Assembly: GCA_035294305.1 (NCBI GenBank)
Contig: DATGLD010000025.1
Coordinates: 1-64,000 of the forward strand
Source of the DNA: DASRBN01 sp035294305
Lineage (GTDB): Bacteria > Chloroflexota > Ktedonobacteria > Ktedonobacterales > Ktedonobacteraceae
DNA: 64,000 bases
Reading direction: 5' to 3'
The translations under genes were made by a program, and so were the position numbers. The notes under the pieces are model-generated. The model did no database searches. It was not told where the DNA came from and was given only the letters and a program-made list of their open reading frames with translations. Of this stretch, positions 35,031-43,922 are shown one piece after another; within the stretch, counting starts at the first letter, position 1; each line of letters opens with the position of its first letter.

Positions 35031-36938
35031 TCATCCCTCCCGCGCCAGGAGTTGCAATGCCTCCTCGTCGCTCATCGACTCCAGCCGGGCCAGAAGTCTT
35101 CTTTCGACCACCTCCGAGAGCTGCCTCACCGTCGGAGCCTCGAACAGGCTTCGCAGCGTCAGCTCAACCTCAAATGCGCTAGCAACCCGCGCGATAACCT
35201 GAGTGCCCAGCAAGGAATGGCCGCCTAACATGAAGAAGTTATCATCGATACTTACCTGCTCCAACCCTAGCAGAGAGGAGACAATCTCTGCCACGCGCTC
35301 TTCCATTGGCGTCGTAGGGAGGACAACACCCTGCCCAACCTGCAACATATTTGAGGCATCCGGCGCGGGCAAAGCATGACGGTCAACTTTGCCATTAGGA
35401 GTGATGGGCAGCGTATCAAGGCGAACAAAAGCCGCTGGAATCATATACTCTGGCAGGCGCTCTGCCAGCATTGCGCGCAAAGCGCCAACCGATATATCGG
35501 CTCCTGGCGCCAGCACAACATAGGCCACCAGGCGCCTTTCATCTGGATTACCTGGCTCTGCGCGTGCCACCACCACACTCGCCTCGACAGACGGATGAGC
35601 ATTGAGGGCCGCGATAATTTCTTCCGGTTCAATGCGAAATCCACGCAGTTTGATTTGATCGTCGGCGCGCCCGAGAAAAGCGATGCGGCCATCGGGCAAG
35701 AAACGCCCCAGATCGCCAGTTTTGTACATGCGCGCTCCGGTTTCCTTACGGAATGGATCGAGAAGAAAGCGCTCTTCTGTCAGCTCGGGCCGATTGAGAT
35801 AGCCCTTTCCGACGCCTGCTCCCCCAATGTAAATTTCTCCAGGCTCGCCAATTGGAACCTGCCGCAGCTGCTCGTCCAGCAGATAGATTTGAGTATTGGC
35901 GATGGGGCGGCCGATAGTGGGCGGCTCATCACAGGCGTCTGACGCAAGAATCTCACCGGAGGTTGCGAGTACAGTCGCCTCCGAGGGACCATAGTTGTTG
36001 ACCAGGGTGAAAGGCAAGTGCGCGGGGGGATAGCGGCGCAGCCTATCGGCTCCCGTCAAGAGCAAGCGCAATGGCGCCTGGGCCGGCCATTCGAGCGCCA
36101 AGATGTGTTCGGCAAGCGCGGTCGGCAAGAAAGAGATCGTAATGCGATTTTCAAGCAGCCAGTCGCGCAAGCGCGTGGGTGAAACACGGGTCTCCTCATC
36201 CGGTAGATAAACGCTTGCGCCAATGGTTAAATACGGCCAGAGTTCCCAGCCAGTGGCATCAAAAGCCGGGCTGGTAAGCTGGGTGGCGCGGTCGGCAGGG
36301 GTTACGGCGAAGTCGCGCTGGTGCCAGTATATCATGTTGAGCAGGTTATCGTGCGTAATCTGCACACCCTTGGGACGTCCCGTAGAGCCAGATGTATAAA
36401 TGACGTAAGCCAGATCATCGATGGTGGCAAGCGCGGGGGGATCGGCCTCGCTCTGCCGTGCCAGCAACGCTGCATCCGTGTCAACACGCACAATCTCAGC
36501 GCTGTAGTTTGTCAGGCCCCCCGCCAGGCCATCTCTTGTCACCAGCACAGGCACATTGGCATCTTTGAGCATAAAGGCAACTCGCTCAGACGGATAAGCC
36601 GGGTCAAGTGGCACATAGGCAGCACCGGCCTTAAGAATGGCCAGCAATCCCACCACCAGGTCTATAGACCGCTCTAAATAACATCCTACATACGAATATC
36701 CCGAACCCTTGCCAACTCCCAACGCTTGCAAGCAATGTGCCAGCCGGTTGGCACGCCGGTTGAGCTGTTCGTATGTCACGGCCTCGCCGCCCGCTACAAG
36801 CGCTATAGCTCGCGGGCGAATCGAAGCCTGTCTCGCGATTAATTGTGGAATGCAGGCATCTCTTGCATAGTCCTGAGAAGTATCATTCCAGGCGGCAAGA
36901 AGTCGTTGTTCATCCTCAGTCAGCAGGGACATCACCAT
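35031..36938 (-). CDS. Stand-alone NRPS A-PCP didomain, Leu-like specificity
   Basis: 635 residues. The A domain (about 20-530) has YTSGSTGRPKG, FDATGWELWPYL, NNYGPSE and the C-terminal NGKVDRHALP. Aligned by eye to GrsA, the pocket is D-A-W-F-L-T-N-V-L plus Lys, near the classical leucine code DAWFLGNVVK, so Leu or a similar aliphatic residue is likely. The PCP has LGGHSL. There is no condensation domain, so it should load an amino acid for modification or in trans delivery. ATG 36938 overlaps the stop of a 30-residue ORF, and AAGG lies about 9 nt upstream; ATG 36932 is an alternative. A P450 gene follows directly, pointing to beta-hydroxylation of the loaded residue. Confidence 0.93.
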   Translation of the reverse strand: MVMSLLTEDEQRLLAAWNDTSQDYARDACIPQLIARQASIRPRAIALVAGGEAVTYEQLNRRANRLAHCLQALGVGKGSGYSYVGCYLERSIDLVVGLLAILKAGAAYVPLDPAYPSERVAFMLKDANVPVLVTRDGLAGGLTNYSAEIVRVDTDAALLARQSEADPPALATIDDLAYVIYTSGSTGRPKGVQITHDNLLNMIYWHQRDFAVTPADRATQLTSPAFDATGWELWPYLTIGASVYLPDEETRVSPTRLRDWLLENRITISFLPTALAEHILALEWPAQAPLRLLLTGADRLRRYPPAHLPFTLVNNYGPSEATVLATSGEILASDACDEPPTIGRPIANTQIYLLDEQLRQVPIGEPGEIYIGGAGVGKGYLNRPELTEERFLLDPFRKETGARMYKTGDLGRFLPDGRIAFLGRADDQIKLRGFRIEPEEIIAALNAHPSVEASVVVARAEPGNPDERRLVAYVVLAPGADISVGALRAMLAERLPEYMIPAAFVRLDTLPITPNGKVDRHALPAPDASNMLQVGQGVVLPTTPMEERVAEIVSSLLGLEQVSIDDNFFMLGGHSLLGTQVIARVASAFEVELTLRSLFEAPTVRQLSEVVERRLLARLESMSDEEALQLLAREG

Positions 36939-37024
36939 ACCTGTTTGCCTTCTATTGCATCATCAAGCTCAATTGTGTTTGTACTCCATCCCTTAACCAC
37001 TTCTCTATTTTCATTGGAAAACAT
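36932..37024 (-). CDS. 30-residue peptide ORF coupled to the A-PCP gene
   Basis: ATG 37024 follows AAAGGGG by 4-5 nt. The 30 codons end with TGA overlapping the ATG of the A-PCP gene (ATGGTGA). The peptide is hydrophilic (MFSNENREVVKGW at the start, ending KQVW) with no Cys. The phrase W-S-T-N-T-I-E-L faintly recalls leader peptides of some RiPPs, but the match is weak. It may be a leader for translational coupling, or a small scaffold peptide for the LanB-like enzyme. I cannot assign a function. Confidence 0.4.
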   Translation of the reverse strand: MFSNENREVVKGWSTNTIELDDAIEGKQVW

Positions 37025-37385
37025 CTTTTCCCCTTTACCTGTATGGACAGTACTTGAGATAAGCTTTAAGGAGAGAGCCTTGGGCCAAGCATAGAAGATG
37101 TTATATATGAAAACGGTTACCGTCATGTTGCGATAGTGTTAAAAAAGGCTCTTACCGGTTGACAAAATCATACAGGCACAAGCCTCAGGATATTTGATGA
37201 GCAACGGGCAGTGTGGTAGCATATTTACTGGTAATTCCCCGAAAGGTGGAGAAGATTCTTCGCTTCGCTCAGAATCTCTGGCGCGATGCCGCGGCCATGG
37301 AGCACCCCTCGTCCCGAGGACTTCCAGGCAATCACCACCACATTTACTATTTGGCACATCTATACTGATTGAGGAGAGGGTAAAT
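37025..37385. promoter_or_regulatory. Divergent intergenic region before A-PCP operon and xylulokinase
   Basis: 361 bp between the 30-codon ORF (minus) and xylulokinase (plus). ACGGTTACCGT at 37113-37123 is a short palindrome (ACGGT/ACCGT around one base) beside an AT-rich TATATA and could be an operator for either side. The repeat arm at 37253-37279 also lies here. No consensus promoter pair was found. Confidence 0.3.
37253..37279. repeat. Variant arm of the NRPS-inserted palindrome family
   Basis: The stretch starting AGATTCTTCGCTTCGCTCAG matches the right arm of the 15904-15930 palindrome except for a few bases and also forms its own short palindrome (AGATTCT/AGAATCT). It is a lone, diverged copy in the xylulokinase upstream region. 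Confidence 0.6.
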
Positions 37386-38915
37386 ATGCGGGCACTGCTC
37401 GGGATCGATCTTGGCACCACTGGCGTCAAAGCCGCGGCTTTCGCCGCGGAAGATGGACATGTTTTATCCTCCGCTTTCGTTGAATACCCATTGACGCACC
37501 CGCAGCCCGGCTGGGCGGAACAAAATCCTGCCGAGTGGTGGGAGGCCACGGTCACAGCGATTCGCGCCTGTCTCGCGCAGGGTATACAGGCACAGGATGT
37601 GTGCGCCGTCGGGCTCTCAGGCCAGATGCACGGCGTCGTGCTCCTGGGCGAGCAAGACCGTGTCCTGCGACCCTCGATCATCTGGGCCGACCAGCGCAGC
37701 GCGGCTCAAAGCGTCGAGATCACCGAGCGCGTCGGAGCAGACCGTCTCATCGCGCTGGTCAGCAACCCGGCGCTGACCGGTTTTTCCGCCCCTAAAATCC
37801 TCTGGATACGCGAGCATGAGCCTGCCATCTTTGCGCTGGCACGGCGTATTCTGCTGCCCAAAGACTATATTCGCTACCGCCTTACAGGAGCGCAGGCCAT
37901 CGAGATTTCGGATGCCGCCGGTACCAATTTGCTCGACGTGCAGCATGGCACCTGGTCGACTCCCGTGCTGGAGGCGCTTGAACTCGATCCGGCCCTGCTT
38001 CCTCCTGTCATCCCGGCCGATGCAGTGGCCGGCACCATCACCGCGGAAGTGGCGCAACTCACCGGTTTGTTGCCGGGTACGCCGGTGGCAGGGGGCGGGG
38101 CCGACAATGCCTGCGCTGCTGTTGGCAATGGCGTCGTGCGGCCCGGACTGGTCCTCGTCTCTATTGGCACCAGCGGCGTTGTCCTGGCCTATGCCGCTGC
38201 TCATCGCGTGGATACCTCCGCCGCTGTGCCGCGCGTGCATACCTTCAACCATGCTGTTCCAGAGGCCTGGTATCTGATGGGCGTCACACAGGGGGCAGGG
38301 CTTTCCCTACGCTGGCTGCGCGATAATATCGGCCTGCCCGAACGCGCTCTCGAACGCTGGACTGGCCTCGACGCTTATGAGCTTTTGACGCGGGAAGCAG
38401 CAGCCGTAGCGCCTGGCAGCGATGGTCTTTTCTTCCTACCCTACCTGCAAGGCGAACGCACCCCTCACCTCGATCCGCTGGCTCGTGGCGGCTGGATCGG
38501 TCTTACCGCCAGCCATGACCGGCGTCACCTCGTGCGTGCCGTCCTGGAAGGAGTCGCGTTCAGCCTGAAAGACTGCTTCACTATTCTTCGCGAGCAGGGT
38601 CTGCCCATCGAGCAGGTGCGCGCTACCGGTGGCGGTGCGAAAAGCTTGCTGTGGCGTCAGATCATTGCCGACGTGCTTGGAGTGGAGTTGGTTACCACCA
38701 ACGCGCAGGAAGGGCCGGCCTTCGGCGCAGCGCTACTGGCCGGAGTCGCCGCCGGGCTATATCCATCGATACAGCAAGCCTGCGACGCAACAGTGCAGGT
38801 CACGGCGCAAACTGCTCCCACTCCACAGACTTCGCAACTCTATGCCCGTGCATACGAAACCTATTCAGTCCTCTATCCCACCCTCAAACCAATCTTCAAT
38901 AAAATAGCGAGATGA
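37386..38915 (+). CDS. xylB: Xylulokinase (FGGY kinase)
   Basis: 509 residues from ATG 37386 (GAGGAGAGGG ribosome site; the frame upstream to 37194 runs through intergenic repeat sequence). It starts LLGIDLGTTGVKAA, the ATP phosphate-binding motif; SGQMHGVVLL and WADQRS are typical of xylulokinase; the C-terminal ATP site includes GGGAKSLLWRQIIADV. It phosphorylates D-xylulose to xylulose 5-phosphate for the pentose phosphate pathway. No xylose isomerase gene is seen nearby, so it stands alone. Length and motifs are normal. Confidence 0.93.
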   Translation: MRALLGIDLGTTGVKAAAFAAEDGHVLSSAFVEYPLTHPQPGWAEQNPAEWWEATVTAIRACLAQGIQAQDVCAVGLSGQMHGVVLLGEQDRVLRPSIIWADQRSAAQSVEITERVGADRLIALVSNPALTGFSAPKILWIREHEPAIFALARRILLPKDYIRYRLTGAQAIEISDAAGTNLLDVQHGTWSTPVLEALELDPALLPPVIPADAVAGTITAEVAQLTGLLPGTPVAGGGADNACAAVGNGVVRPGLVLVSIGTSGVVLAYAAAHRVDTSAAVPRVHTFNHAVPEAWYLMGVTQGAGLSLRWLRDNIGLPERALERWTGLDAYELLTREAAAVAPGSDGLFFLPYLQGERTPHLDPLARGGWIGLTASHDRRHLVRAVLEGVAFSLKDCFTILREQGLPIEQVRATGGGAKSLLWRQIIADVLGVELVTTNAQEGPAFGAALLAGVAAGLYPSIQQACDATVQVTAQTAPTPQTSQLYARAYETYSVLYPTLKPIFNKIAR

Positions 38916-39042
38916 GCTTGCACTCATCCTGCATGCTAATGACAGAGCTATTATTCCTCATACGTGGTGGCTTGTAGGGACCAGGTTTATCGCGTCCCAG
39001 GTGGAGTTTCATACCAGTCCACAAGGAGATCGGACTCGCACC

Positions 39043-40125
39043 ATGCTAGCTGAAAAGAAAATCATCCCTGGCGTGCGTAAAATTGCTGTGCTGCGTGCCA
39101 ACGGCCTTGGCGACTTCATTTTTGTACTTCCCGCGCTCCAGGCGCTGCGCGAGACATATCCACAGGCCGAAATTGTCCTGCTGGCAAAAGACTGGCATGC
39201 CGCTTTCCTTAAAAACAGGCCATCGCCTATTGATCGCGTCATCGCCCTTCCTTCCATCCGAGGCGTAGGCATAGACCCTGATGAAACCGGTATGCTTGAG
39301 GATGCCAGGAAACAGGAGCACTTTTTTGCTGCCATGCAGGACGAGCAGTTTGACCTCGCCTTTCAGTTGCATGGCGGCGGGCGATATTCCAACCCGTTCC
39401 TGCTGCGGCTGGGCGCCCGCGTGACCATTGGCCTCAGAACTCCCGATGCGGCCCTGCTTGACAGGTGGGTGCCGTACATCTACTTTCAGTCCGAGGTTGC
39501 GCGCTACCTGGAAGTCGTCGCGCTGGCCGGGGCCGGTACGCAAGAGTTGGAGCCGCATATCGCCATCATCGAACGGGATTTGGAGGAGGCCAGACGTGTC
39601 GTGCCTGAGGCCGGAAAGCCCCTCGTGGCGCTGCATCCTGGCGCCGGTAGTCCACAACGTTGCTGGCCCATCGAGAAATTCGCGGCCGTGGGGGATGCGC
39701 TGGCCACGGCGAGAGCTAAGGTCGTCGTCACGGGCACAAAAGCGGAAAAGGCGCTGGTTGAAGGAGTCATTCGCAATATGAAAACGGAGGCACAGAGCGT
39801 GTGCGGGCGGCTCTCGCTCGGTGGACTGGCCGGTCTGCTGCACCGCTGCAGAGTACTCGTCTCCAACGACTCCGGTCCCCTACACCTGGGCAGGGCCGCA
39901 GGCACATGCACGGTGGGCATCTACTGGTGCGTCAACTTCATGACGGCCGCTCCCATTACGCGCACGTGCCATCGCCCGGTTATCTCGTGGCGACTGGAAT
40001 GCCCGATCTGCGGCAGCAACCAGATTTTTGAACCGTGCGGGCACCGCGCGTCGCTTGTGGCTGATGTTGCGGTAGAGGACGTGGTTCAGGCGGCGCTGGA
40101 TTTGCTGGCGCTGGATGCTAGTTAA
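39043..40125 (+). CDS. Glycosyltransferase family 9 (heptosyltransferase-like)
   Basis: About 360 residues. The N-terminal RANGLGDFIFVLPALQALRETYP is the GT9 signature. The C-terminal half has HPGAGSPQRCWP and SNDSGPLHLGRA, the nucleotide-sugar-binding region. GT9 enzymes move heptose or related sugars to surface glycans. In an organism probably lacking LPS, the target may be another surface or secreted glycan. The start is uncertain: ATG 39043 is 13 nt from AAGGAGAT, and a GTG at 39001 opens the same frame. The last ~60 residues include a Cys cluster (CPICGSNQIFEPCGH), an unusual addition that may bind zinc. Confidence 0.85.
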   Translation: MLAEKKIIPGVRKIAVLRANGLGDFIFVLPALQALRETYPQAEIVLLAKDWHAAFLKNRPSPIDRVIALPSIRGVGIDPDETGMLEDARKQEHFFAAMQDEQFDLAFQLHGGGRYSNPFLLRLGARVTIGLRTPDAALLDRWVPYIYFQSEVARYLEVVALAGAGTQELEPHIAIIERDLEEARRVVPEAGKPLVALHPGAGSPQRCWPIEKFAAVGDALATARAKVVVTGTKAEKALVEGVIRNMKTEAQSVCGRLSLGGLAGLLHRCRVLVSNDSGPLHLGRAAGTCTVGIYWCVNFMTAAPITRTCHRPVISWRLECPICGSNQIFEPCGHRASLVADVAVEDVVQAALDLLALDAS

Positions 40126-40186
40126 TAGCGAACCATCCGGGCTGCTCGCAAAGATGTACCCTGGCCGAATCCCGTATGCCGGACGC

Positions 40187-40762
40187 TTATTCACGCGCCT
40201 TTCGCAGATAGCTCAAGCCAATCGCAGTTCCAAAAACGAGAGCTACGACGAGGAGAAAAATGCCAATATTCATGACAGTACTGCCGGATTGGCTCTTTTC
40301 CGGCTCGCTTTGCCCATCGTTTTGTAGCAAATCGGCCAGCTTCGATAGCATACTGCCATAGATGCGGCGCAGGCCCATGGGAGCAAATGTGCGCTCGAAA
40401 AAACCTCCAATGCCGCTGCCACCTTCCCACTCGGTGGTTACGCTCACCTGCGTTTGCTTGCCCTCTTTCAGTGGCAGGAGCGACCATCTTGTCACCAGCG
40501 ACGAATTTGTATCGCGCTCGGTGATGACCTTGCCCTTGATGGTCTCATCTACCTGCATCTTGTAGGGGCGTTCGCGTCCGCCGGCCTTTAAACAATAATC
40601 GACCACTGTGCCTGTCCCCACTCCGCCTTTCTCAACCGCATAATCCACGAAGTTGGGTGGCAGTATTTGCGGGCGTTTCTGTTTGTAGTCTTTGAGGGCG
40701 ACATAGACCTCTTCAGGGCTGGCATCGATGACCTGTTCGCTCTTTACATGTATATGGCTCAT
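40187..40762 (-). CDS. SRPBCC-fold lipid/ligand-binding protein with C-terminal membrane anchor
   Basis: 191 residues. The first ~145 resemble the polyketide cyclase/START-like SRPBCC fold: HVKSEQVIDASPEEVYVALKDY, a beta-rich middle with TRWSLLPLKEG, and a C-terminal helix. A polar linker leads to a single membrane segment (about 163-185, MNIGIFLLVVALVFG) and a basic end, which suggests a tail-anchored protein. The ligand is unknown. It converges with the GT9 gene. Confidence 0.78.
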   Translation of the reverse strand: MSHIHVKSEQVIDASPEEVYVALKDYKQKRPQILPPNFVDYAVEKGGVGTGTVVDYCLKAGGRERPYKMQVDETIKGKVITERDTNSSLVTRWSLLPLKEGKQTQVSVTTEWEGGSGIGGFFERTFAPMGLRRIYGSMLSKLADLLQNDGQSEPEKSQSGSTVMNIGIFLLVVALVFGTAIGLSYLRKARE

Positions 40763-41000
40763 GAGATAAATAGCTCCTTTCTAAATCTGATGCATTGTCA
40801 ATTGATTGTTTCGGGTGCTGATTATCCTAACATATTACGAGCAATGCAAGGAAAAGGTGGCATTTCCCCAGGCTCTCCATGTGCCAGGGATAGGGCCATC
40901 CCCAAGGTCGAGTATTCGCCAGCCACCCTGCTGTCGTAGTACCTATGGACAGACATTCCCTGTAACCACGTGATATAAGTAAACAAAGGAGCACAATATC

Positions 41001-41870
41001 ATGGCACAAACAAACCCGCGTCCCGCCACGGCCAGCGGCACATTTACCATCGGAGGAGACCTGACCGTCTATCGCCTCGGATTTGGCGCGATGAGGCTGG
41101 CGGGTCCTGGCATCTGGGGTCCTCCCCGCGATAAAAACGAGGCGATAGCCGTGCTGCGTCGCGCCATTGAGCTTGGCGTGAATCTGATAGATACAGCAGA
41201 CTCGTATGGGCCGGAGGTGAGCGAAGCCCTGATCGCGGAGGCGCTCTATCCTTATCCATCGAACCTGGTGATTGCGACGAAAGGCGGCTACTTGCGTCCC
41301 GGGCCAGGCCAATGGCATCCCGATGGGCATCCCGCGCACTTGCGCGAAGCCCTGGAGGGAAGTTTGAGACGCCTGCGGCTCGAACGCATCGACATATACC
41401 AGTTTCATGTTCCCGACCCCAACGTCCCGTATGAGGAATCGATAGGAGCGCTGGCTGATTTACGCGAGGCAGGCAAGATTCGCCATATCGGTGTCTCGAA
41501 TGTCAACACTGATCAACTGGCACGCGCCCGCAAGATAGTACCCATCGTCACCGTACAGAACCTGTACAATCTGACGGACCGTTCATCGGAAGGCATGGTG
41601 GATATCTGCGAGCGCGAAGGCCTCGGATTCATTCCCTGGTTCCCGCTGGCAACTGGTGATCTCGCCAATGGCGGTGGTAAACTAAAGCAGATCGCGCAAC
41701 GGCATCATGCCACACCGGGCCAGATCGCCCTGGCATGGTTACTGCGCCGCTCGACCAACATGCTGCCTATTCCAGGCACCTCCTCTGTGAGGCACCTGGA
41801 GGAAGACCTTGCGGCAGCGGAGATTCGACTCAGTGACGCTGAGTTTCAGGCACTGGATGAAGGAGTTTGA
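41001..41870 (+). CDS. Aldo/keto reductase
   Basis: 289 residues, TIM-barrel NADPH-dependent oxidoreductase. Asp of the tetrad is in LIDTADSYG, Lys in VIATKGGY, and His in YQFHVPDP; the cofactor loop is near IPGTSSVRHLEEDL. AAAGGAG precedes the ATG. The next gene begins 5 nt after its stop, so the pair form a small redox operon. The carbonyl substrate is not predictable. Confidence 0.92.
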   Translation: MAQTNPRPATASGTFTIGGDLTVYRLGFGAMRLAGPGIWGPPRDKNEAIAVLRRAIELGVNLIDTADSYGPEVSEALIAEALYPYPSNLVIATKGGYLRPGPGQWHPDGHPAHLREALEGSLRRLRLERIDIYQFHVPDPNVPYEESIGALADLREAGKIRHIGVSNVNTDQLARARKIVPIVTVQNLYNLTDRSSEGMVDICEREGLGFIPWFPLATGDLANGGGKLKQIAQRHHATPGQIALAWLLRRSTNMLPIPGTSSVRHLEEDLAAAEIRLSDAEFQALDEGV

Positions 41871-41875
41871 TAATC

Positions 41876-42799
41876 ATGCTTGCACTGGTAGCTACGCATC
41901 AACCCGAGAGGCCCATTGAAATACGCGAGGTAGAGGAACCGTCTCCGGCTCCCGATGAGGCAGTTGTCCAGGTGCATGCCTTTTCGCTTAACCGCGGAGA
42001 ATTGAGCCTGCTGGCAAACCGGCCCGAAGGATGGCGCCCGGGGCAGGATAGCGCGGGCGTCGTCTTGCGGCGTGCTGCTGATGGCAGCGGACCTCCTGAA
42101 GGGAGTCGCGTCGCCTGCCTGGTCGATCAGGGCGGATGGAGCCAGCAAACTGCGGCGCCGACAGCGCGCATGGCTGTTCTACCCGATCATGTCGGTTTCA
42201 CCACTGCTGCCACCTTGCCCATAGCGGGGCTGACGGCGCTGCGTACCTTACGGATCGGCGACTTTCTGCTAGGGAAGCGCGTGCTGATCACCGGCGCGGC
42301 AGGCGGCGTGGGCCGTTTCGCCGTTGAACTCGCCGCGGATGCCGGGGCCGAGGTGACAGGCGTTGTAGCCAGCCCTGAGCGCGGTCAGGGATTACGAGAA
42401 CTGGGCGCCCATCGCATCGCAATCGGCATCGATGATGTGAACGAGCAATACGACCTGATCCTGGAATCGGTTGGTGGCGACTCACTCGCGATGGCCCTGC
42501 GCCATATCGCGCCCAACGGTACCATCGTGGTATTTGGCAATTCCTCGCAACAGCCCACCAGCATCAGCTTCGGCGACTTCGCCGGGCATGCCGGCGCGCG
42601 CATCCAGGCTTTCTTCTCGTATCTTTCAGGCCCGCCCGAGAGTTTCGGTAAAGACCTGGCCGTGCTGGTATCGCTTGTCGCCGCCGGTAAACTGCACCCG
42701 CAGATTGGCTCAGAGGCGAGCTGGCACGACGTTGGGCCGGTGATGGAGGCGCTGCGCGAGAGGCGTATTCGTGGGAAAGCCGTCTTTCGAGTCGATTGA
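41876..42799 (+). CDS. Zinc-independent MDR oxidoreductase (quinone reductase-like)
   Basis: About 307 residues from ATG 41876, with AAGGAG 10 nt upstream; an in-frame TTG at 41867 is too close to that site. Motifs include GQDSAGVVL and the Rossmann GAAGGVGRFAVELA. Residues of the zinc sites of alcohol dehydrogenase are absent. It forms a pair with the aldo/keto reductase and is a distinct branch from the MDR protein at 31866-32840. Confidence 0.88.
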   Translation: MLALVATHQPERPIEIREVEEPSPAPDEAVVQVHAFSLNRGELSLLANRPEGWRPGQDSAGVVLRRAADGSGPPEGSRVACLVDQGGWSQQTAAPTARMAVLPDHVGFTTAATLPIAGLTALRTLRIGDFLLGKRVLITGAAGGVGRFAVELAADAGAEVTGVVASPERGQGLRELGAHRIAIGIDDVNEQYDLILESVGGDSLAMALRHIAPNGTIVVFGNSSQQPTSISFGDFAGHAGARIQAFFSYLSGPPESFGKDLAVLVSLVAAGKLHPQIGSEASWHDVGPVMEALRERRIRGKAVFRVD

Positions 42800-42861
42800 G
42801 AGTCAGGAGTCTTTCAGCCGGTGGCTTGACTCCTGGCCTCTGCCTTTCGCTTCGCTAGCTG

Positions 42862-43017
42862 ATGCGCGCACTTTTTTTCAGCGGCGAAACACTCTATGCG
42901 CAGACCTGGCTGGAAATAGTAGAGGAGCGCGAAGATGGCGACTGGCCGCAATTCCGCAAGGAAGAGATGTTGCGTTCGATTCAGGGCCAGGTCATGCAGG
43001 ACTACGGGCCGGAGTGA
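42862..43017 (+). CDS. Small ORF or gene remnant, unknown
   Basis: An open frame of 51 residues in the 334-bp gap between two genes. It starts MRALFFSGET and ends with an acidic helix (WPQFRKEEMLRSIQGQVM). Composition looks protein-like, but no ribosome site precedes the ATG. It may be the tail of a degraded gene. I see nothing else in 42800-43133. Confidence 0.25.
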   Translation: MRALFFSGETLYAQTWLEIVEEREDGDWPQFRKEEMLRSIQGQVMQDYGPE

Positions 43018-43133
43018 GATCGCACCAGCTGCCCTACCCTGATTGCTGGCGGCGAGAAAAGTTTCTTGCCCCAGCATCAACTTCAGGAGATGATTTAACA
43101 GCAGGATTATTGAATGAGGGCATGATAGGCAAC

Positions 43134-43910
43134 CTACCCTCTTTGCTCAAACCTCGCTTTCCGTTTCTCCAGAAACGCCCGCATCCCTTCCTGCGCATCG
43201 GGAATTTGAGAAGTCGAGGCCATCACTTCCTGCGCGTAAGCGTAAGCCTGATGTTGAGGCAGGTCCATTTGGGCGTAGTAGGCCTGTTTGCCAATGCCTT
43301 TGGAGATGAAGCTGCCGCGCGTGGCCCGCTCAAGCAGATTTTGCGATTCCTCTACTAATCGTTCAGGCGGAACGACCCTGTTGACCAACCCCCAGTCCGC
43401 CGCCGTCTGTGCATCGATCACATCGCCGGTAAGCAGCATTTCGAGGGCGCGTTTGCGCCCAATGTTGCGGCTGACTGCCACCATCGGTGTCGTGCAGAAC
43501 CAGCCACCCTTGCCTCCAGGAGTCGCGAATCCGGCCTCAGTTGAGGCCACCGCCAGATCGCAGGTGGCGACGAGCTGGCAGCCGGCAGCGGTGGCAAGCC
43601 CATGCACGCGCGCGAGAACAGGCTGGGGAATCTCTTGAATCGTATTCATCATCGTGGTGCAGACCTTGAGAATCTTGCGTACGGCAACGAGGTCCTGGCC
43701 TACCATATCGGCGAAATCATGACCGGCGGAAAAAACCGGCCCATTGGCGGCTAAAATCACTCCGCGAGCCTCGCTCTCGCCAGCTTTGCGAAAAGCGTCG
43801 GTGAGTTCAAGCATGTGCCTGACCGAAAGCGCGTTGCGCCGTTGCGGATTGTTCATAGTGATGGTCGCGAAATCGCCTTCAAATTCCAGTGTGATTAACT
43901 CATAGGTCAT
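43134..43910 (-). CDS. Enoyl-CoA hydratase/isomerase family protein
   Basis: 258 residues of the crotonase fold. The oxyanion-hole parts are RRNALSVRH and SAGHDFADM; the second active-site loop is HGLATAAGCQLVATCDLAVAS. Usual crotonase catalytic Glu residues are not obvious at both positions, so it may be an isomerase or a hydrolase-like member. AAGGAG lies 8 nt before the ATG, and the gene starts 12 nt after the M20 peptidase stop, so they share a transcript. It resembles medium-chain or short-chain enoyl-CoA hydratases. Confidence 0.9.
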   Translation of the reverse strand: MTYELITLEFEGDFATITMNNPQRRNALSVRHMLELTDAFRKAGESEARGVILAANGPVFSAGHDFADMVGQDLVAVRKILKVCTTMMNTIQEIPQPVLARVHGLATAAGCQLVATCDLAVASTEAGFATPGGKGGWFCTTPMVAVSRNIGRKRALEMLLTGDVIDAQTAADWGLVNRVVPPERLVEESQNLLERATRGSFISKGIGKQAYYAQMDLPQHQAYAYAQEVMASTSQIPDAQEGMRAFLEKRKARFEQRG

Positions 43911-43922
43911 GGAAGTTTCTCC

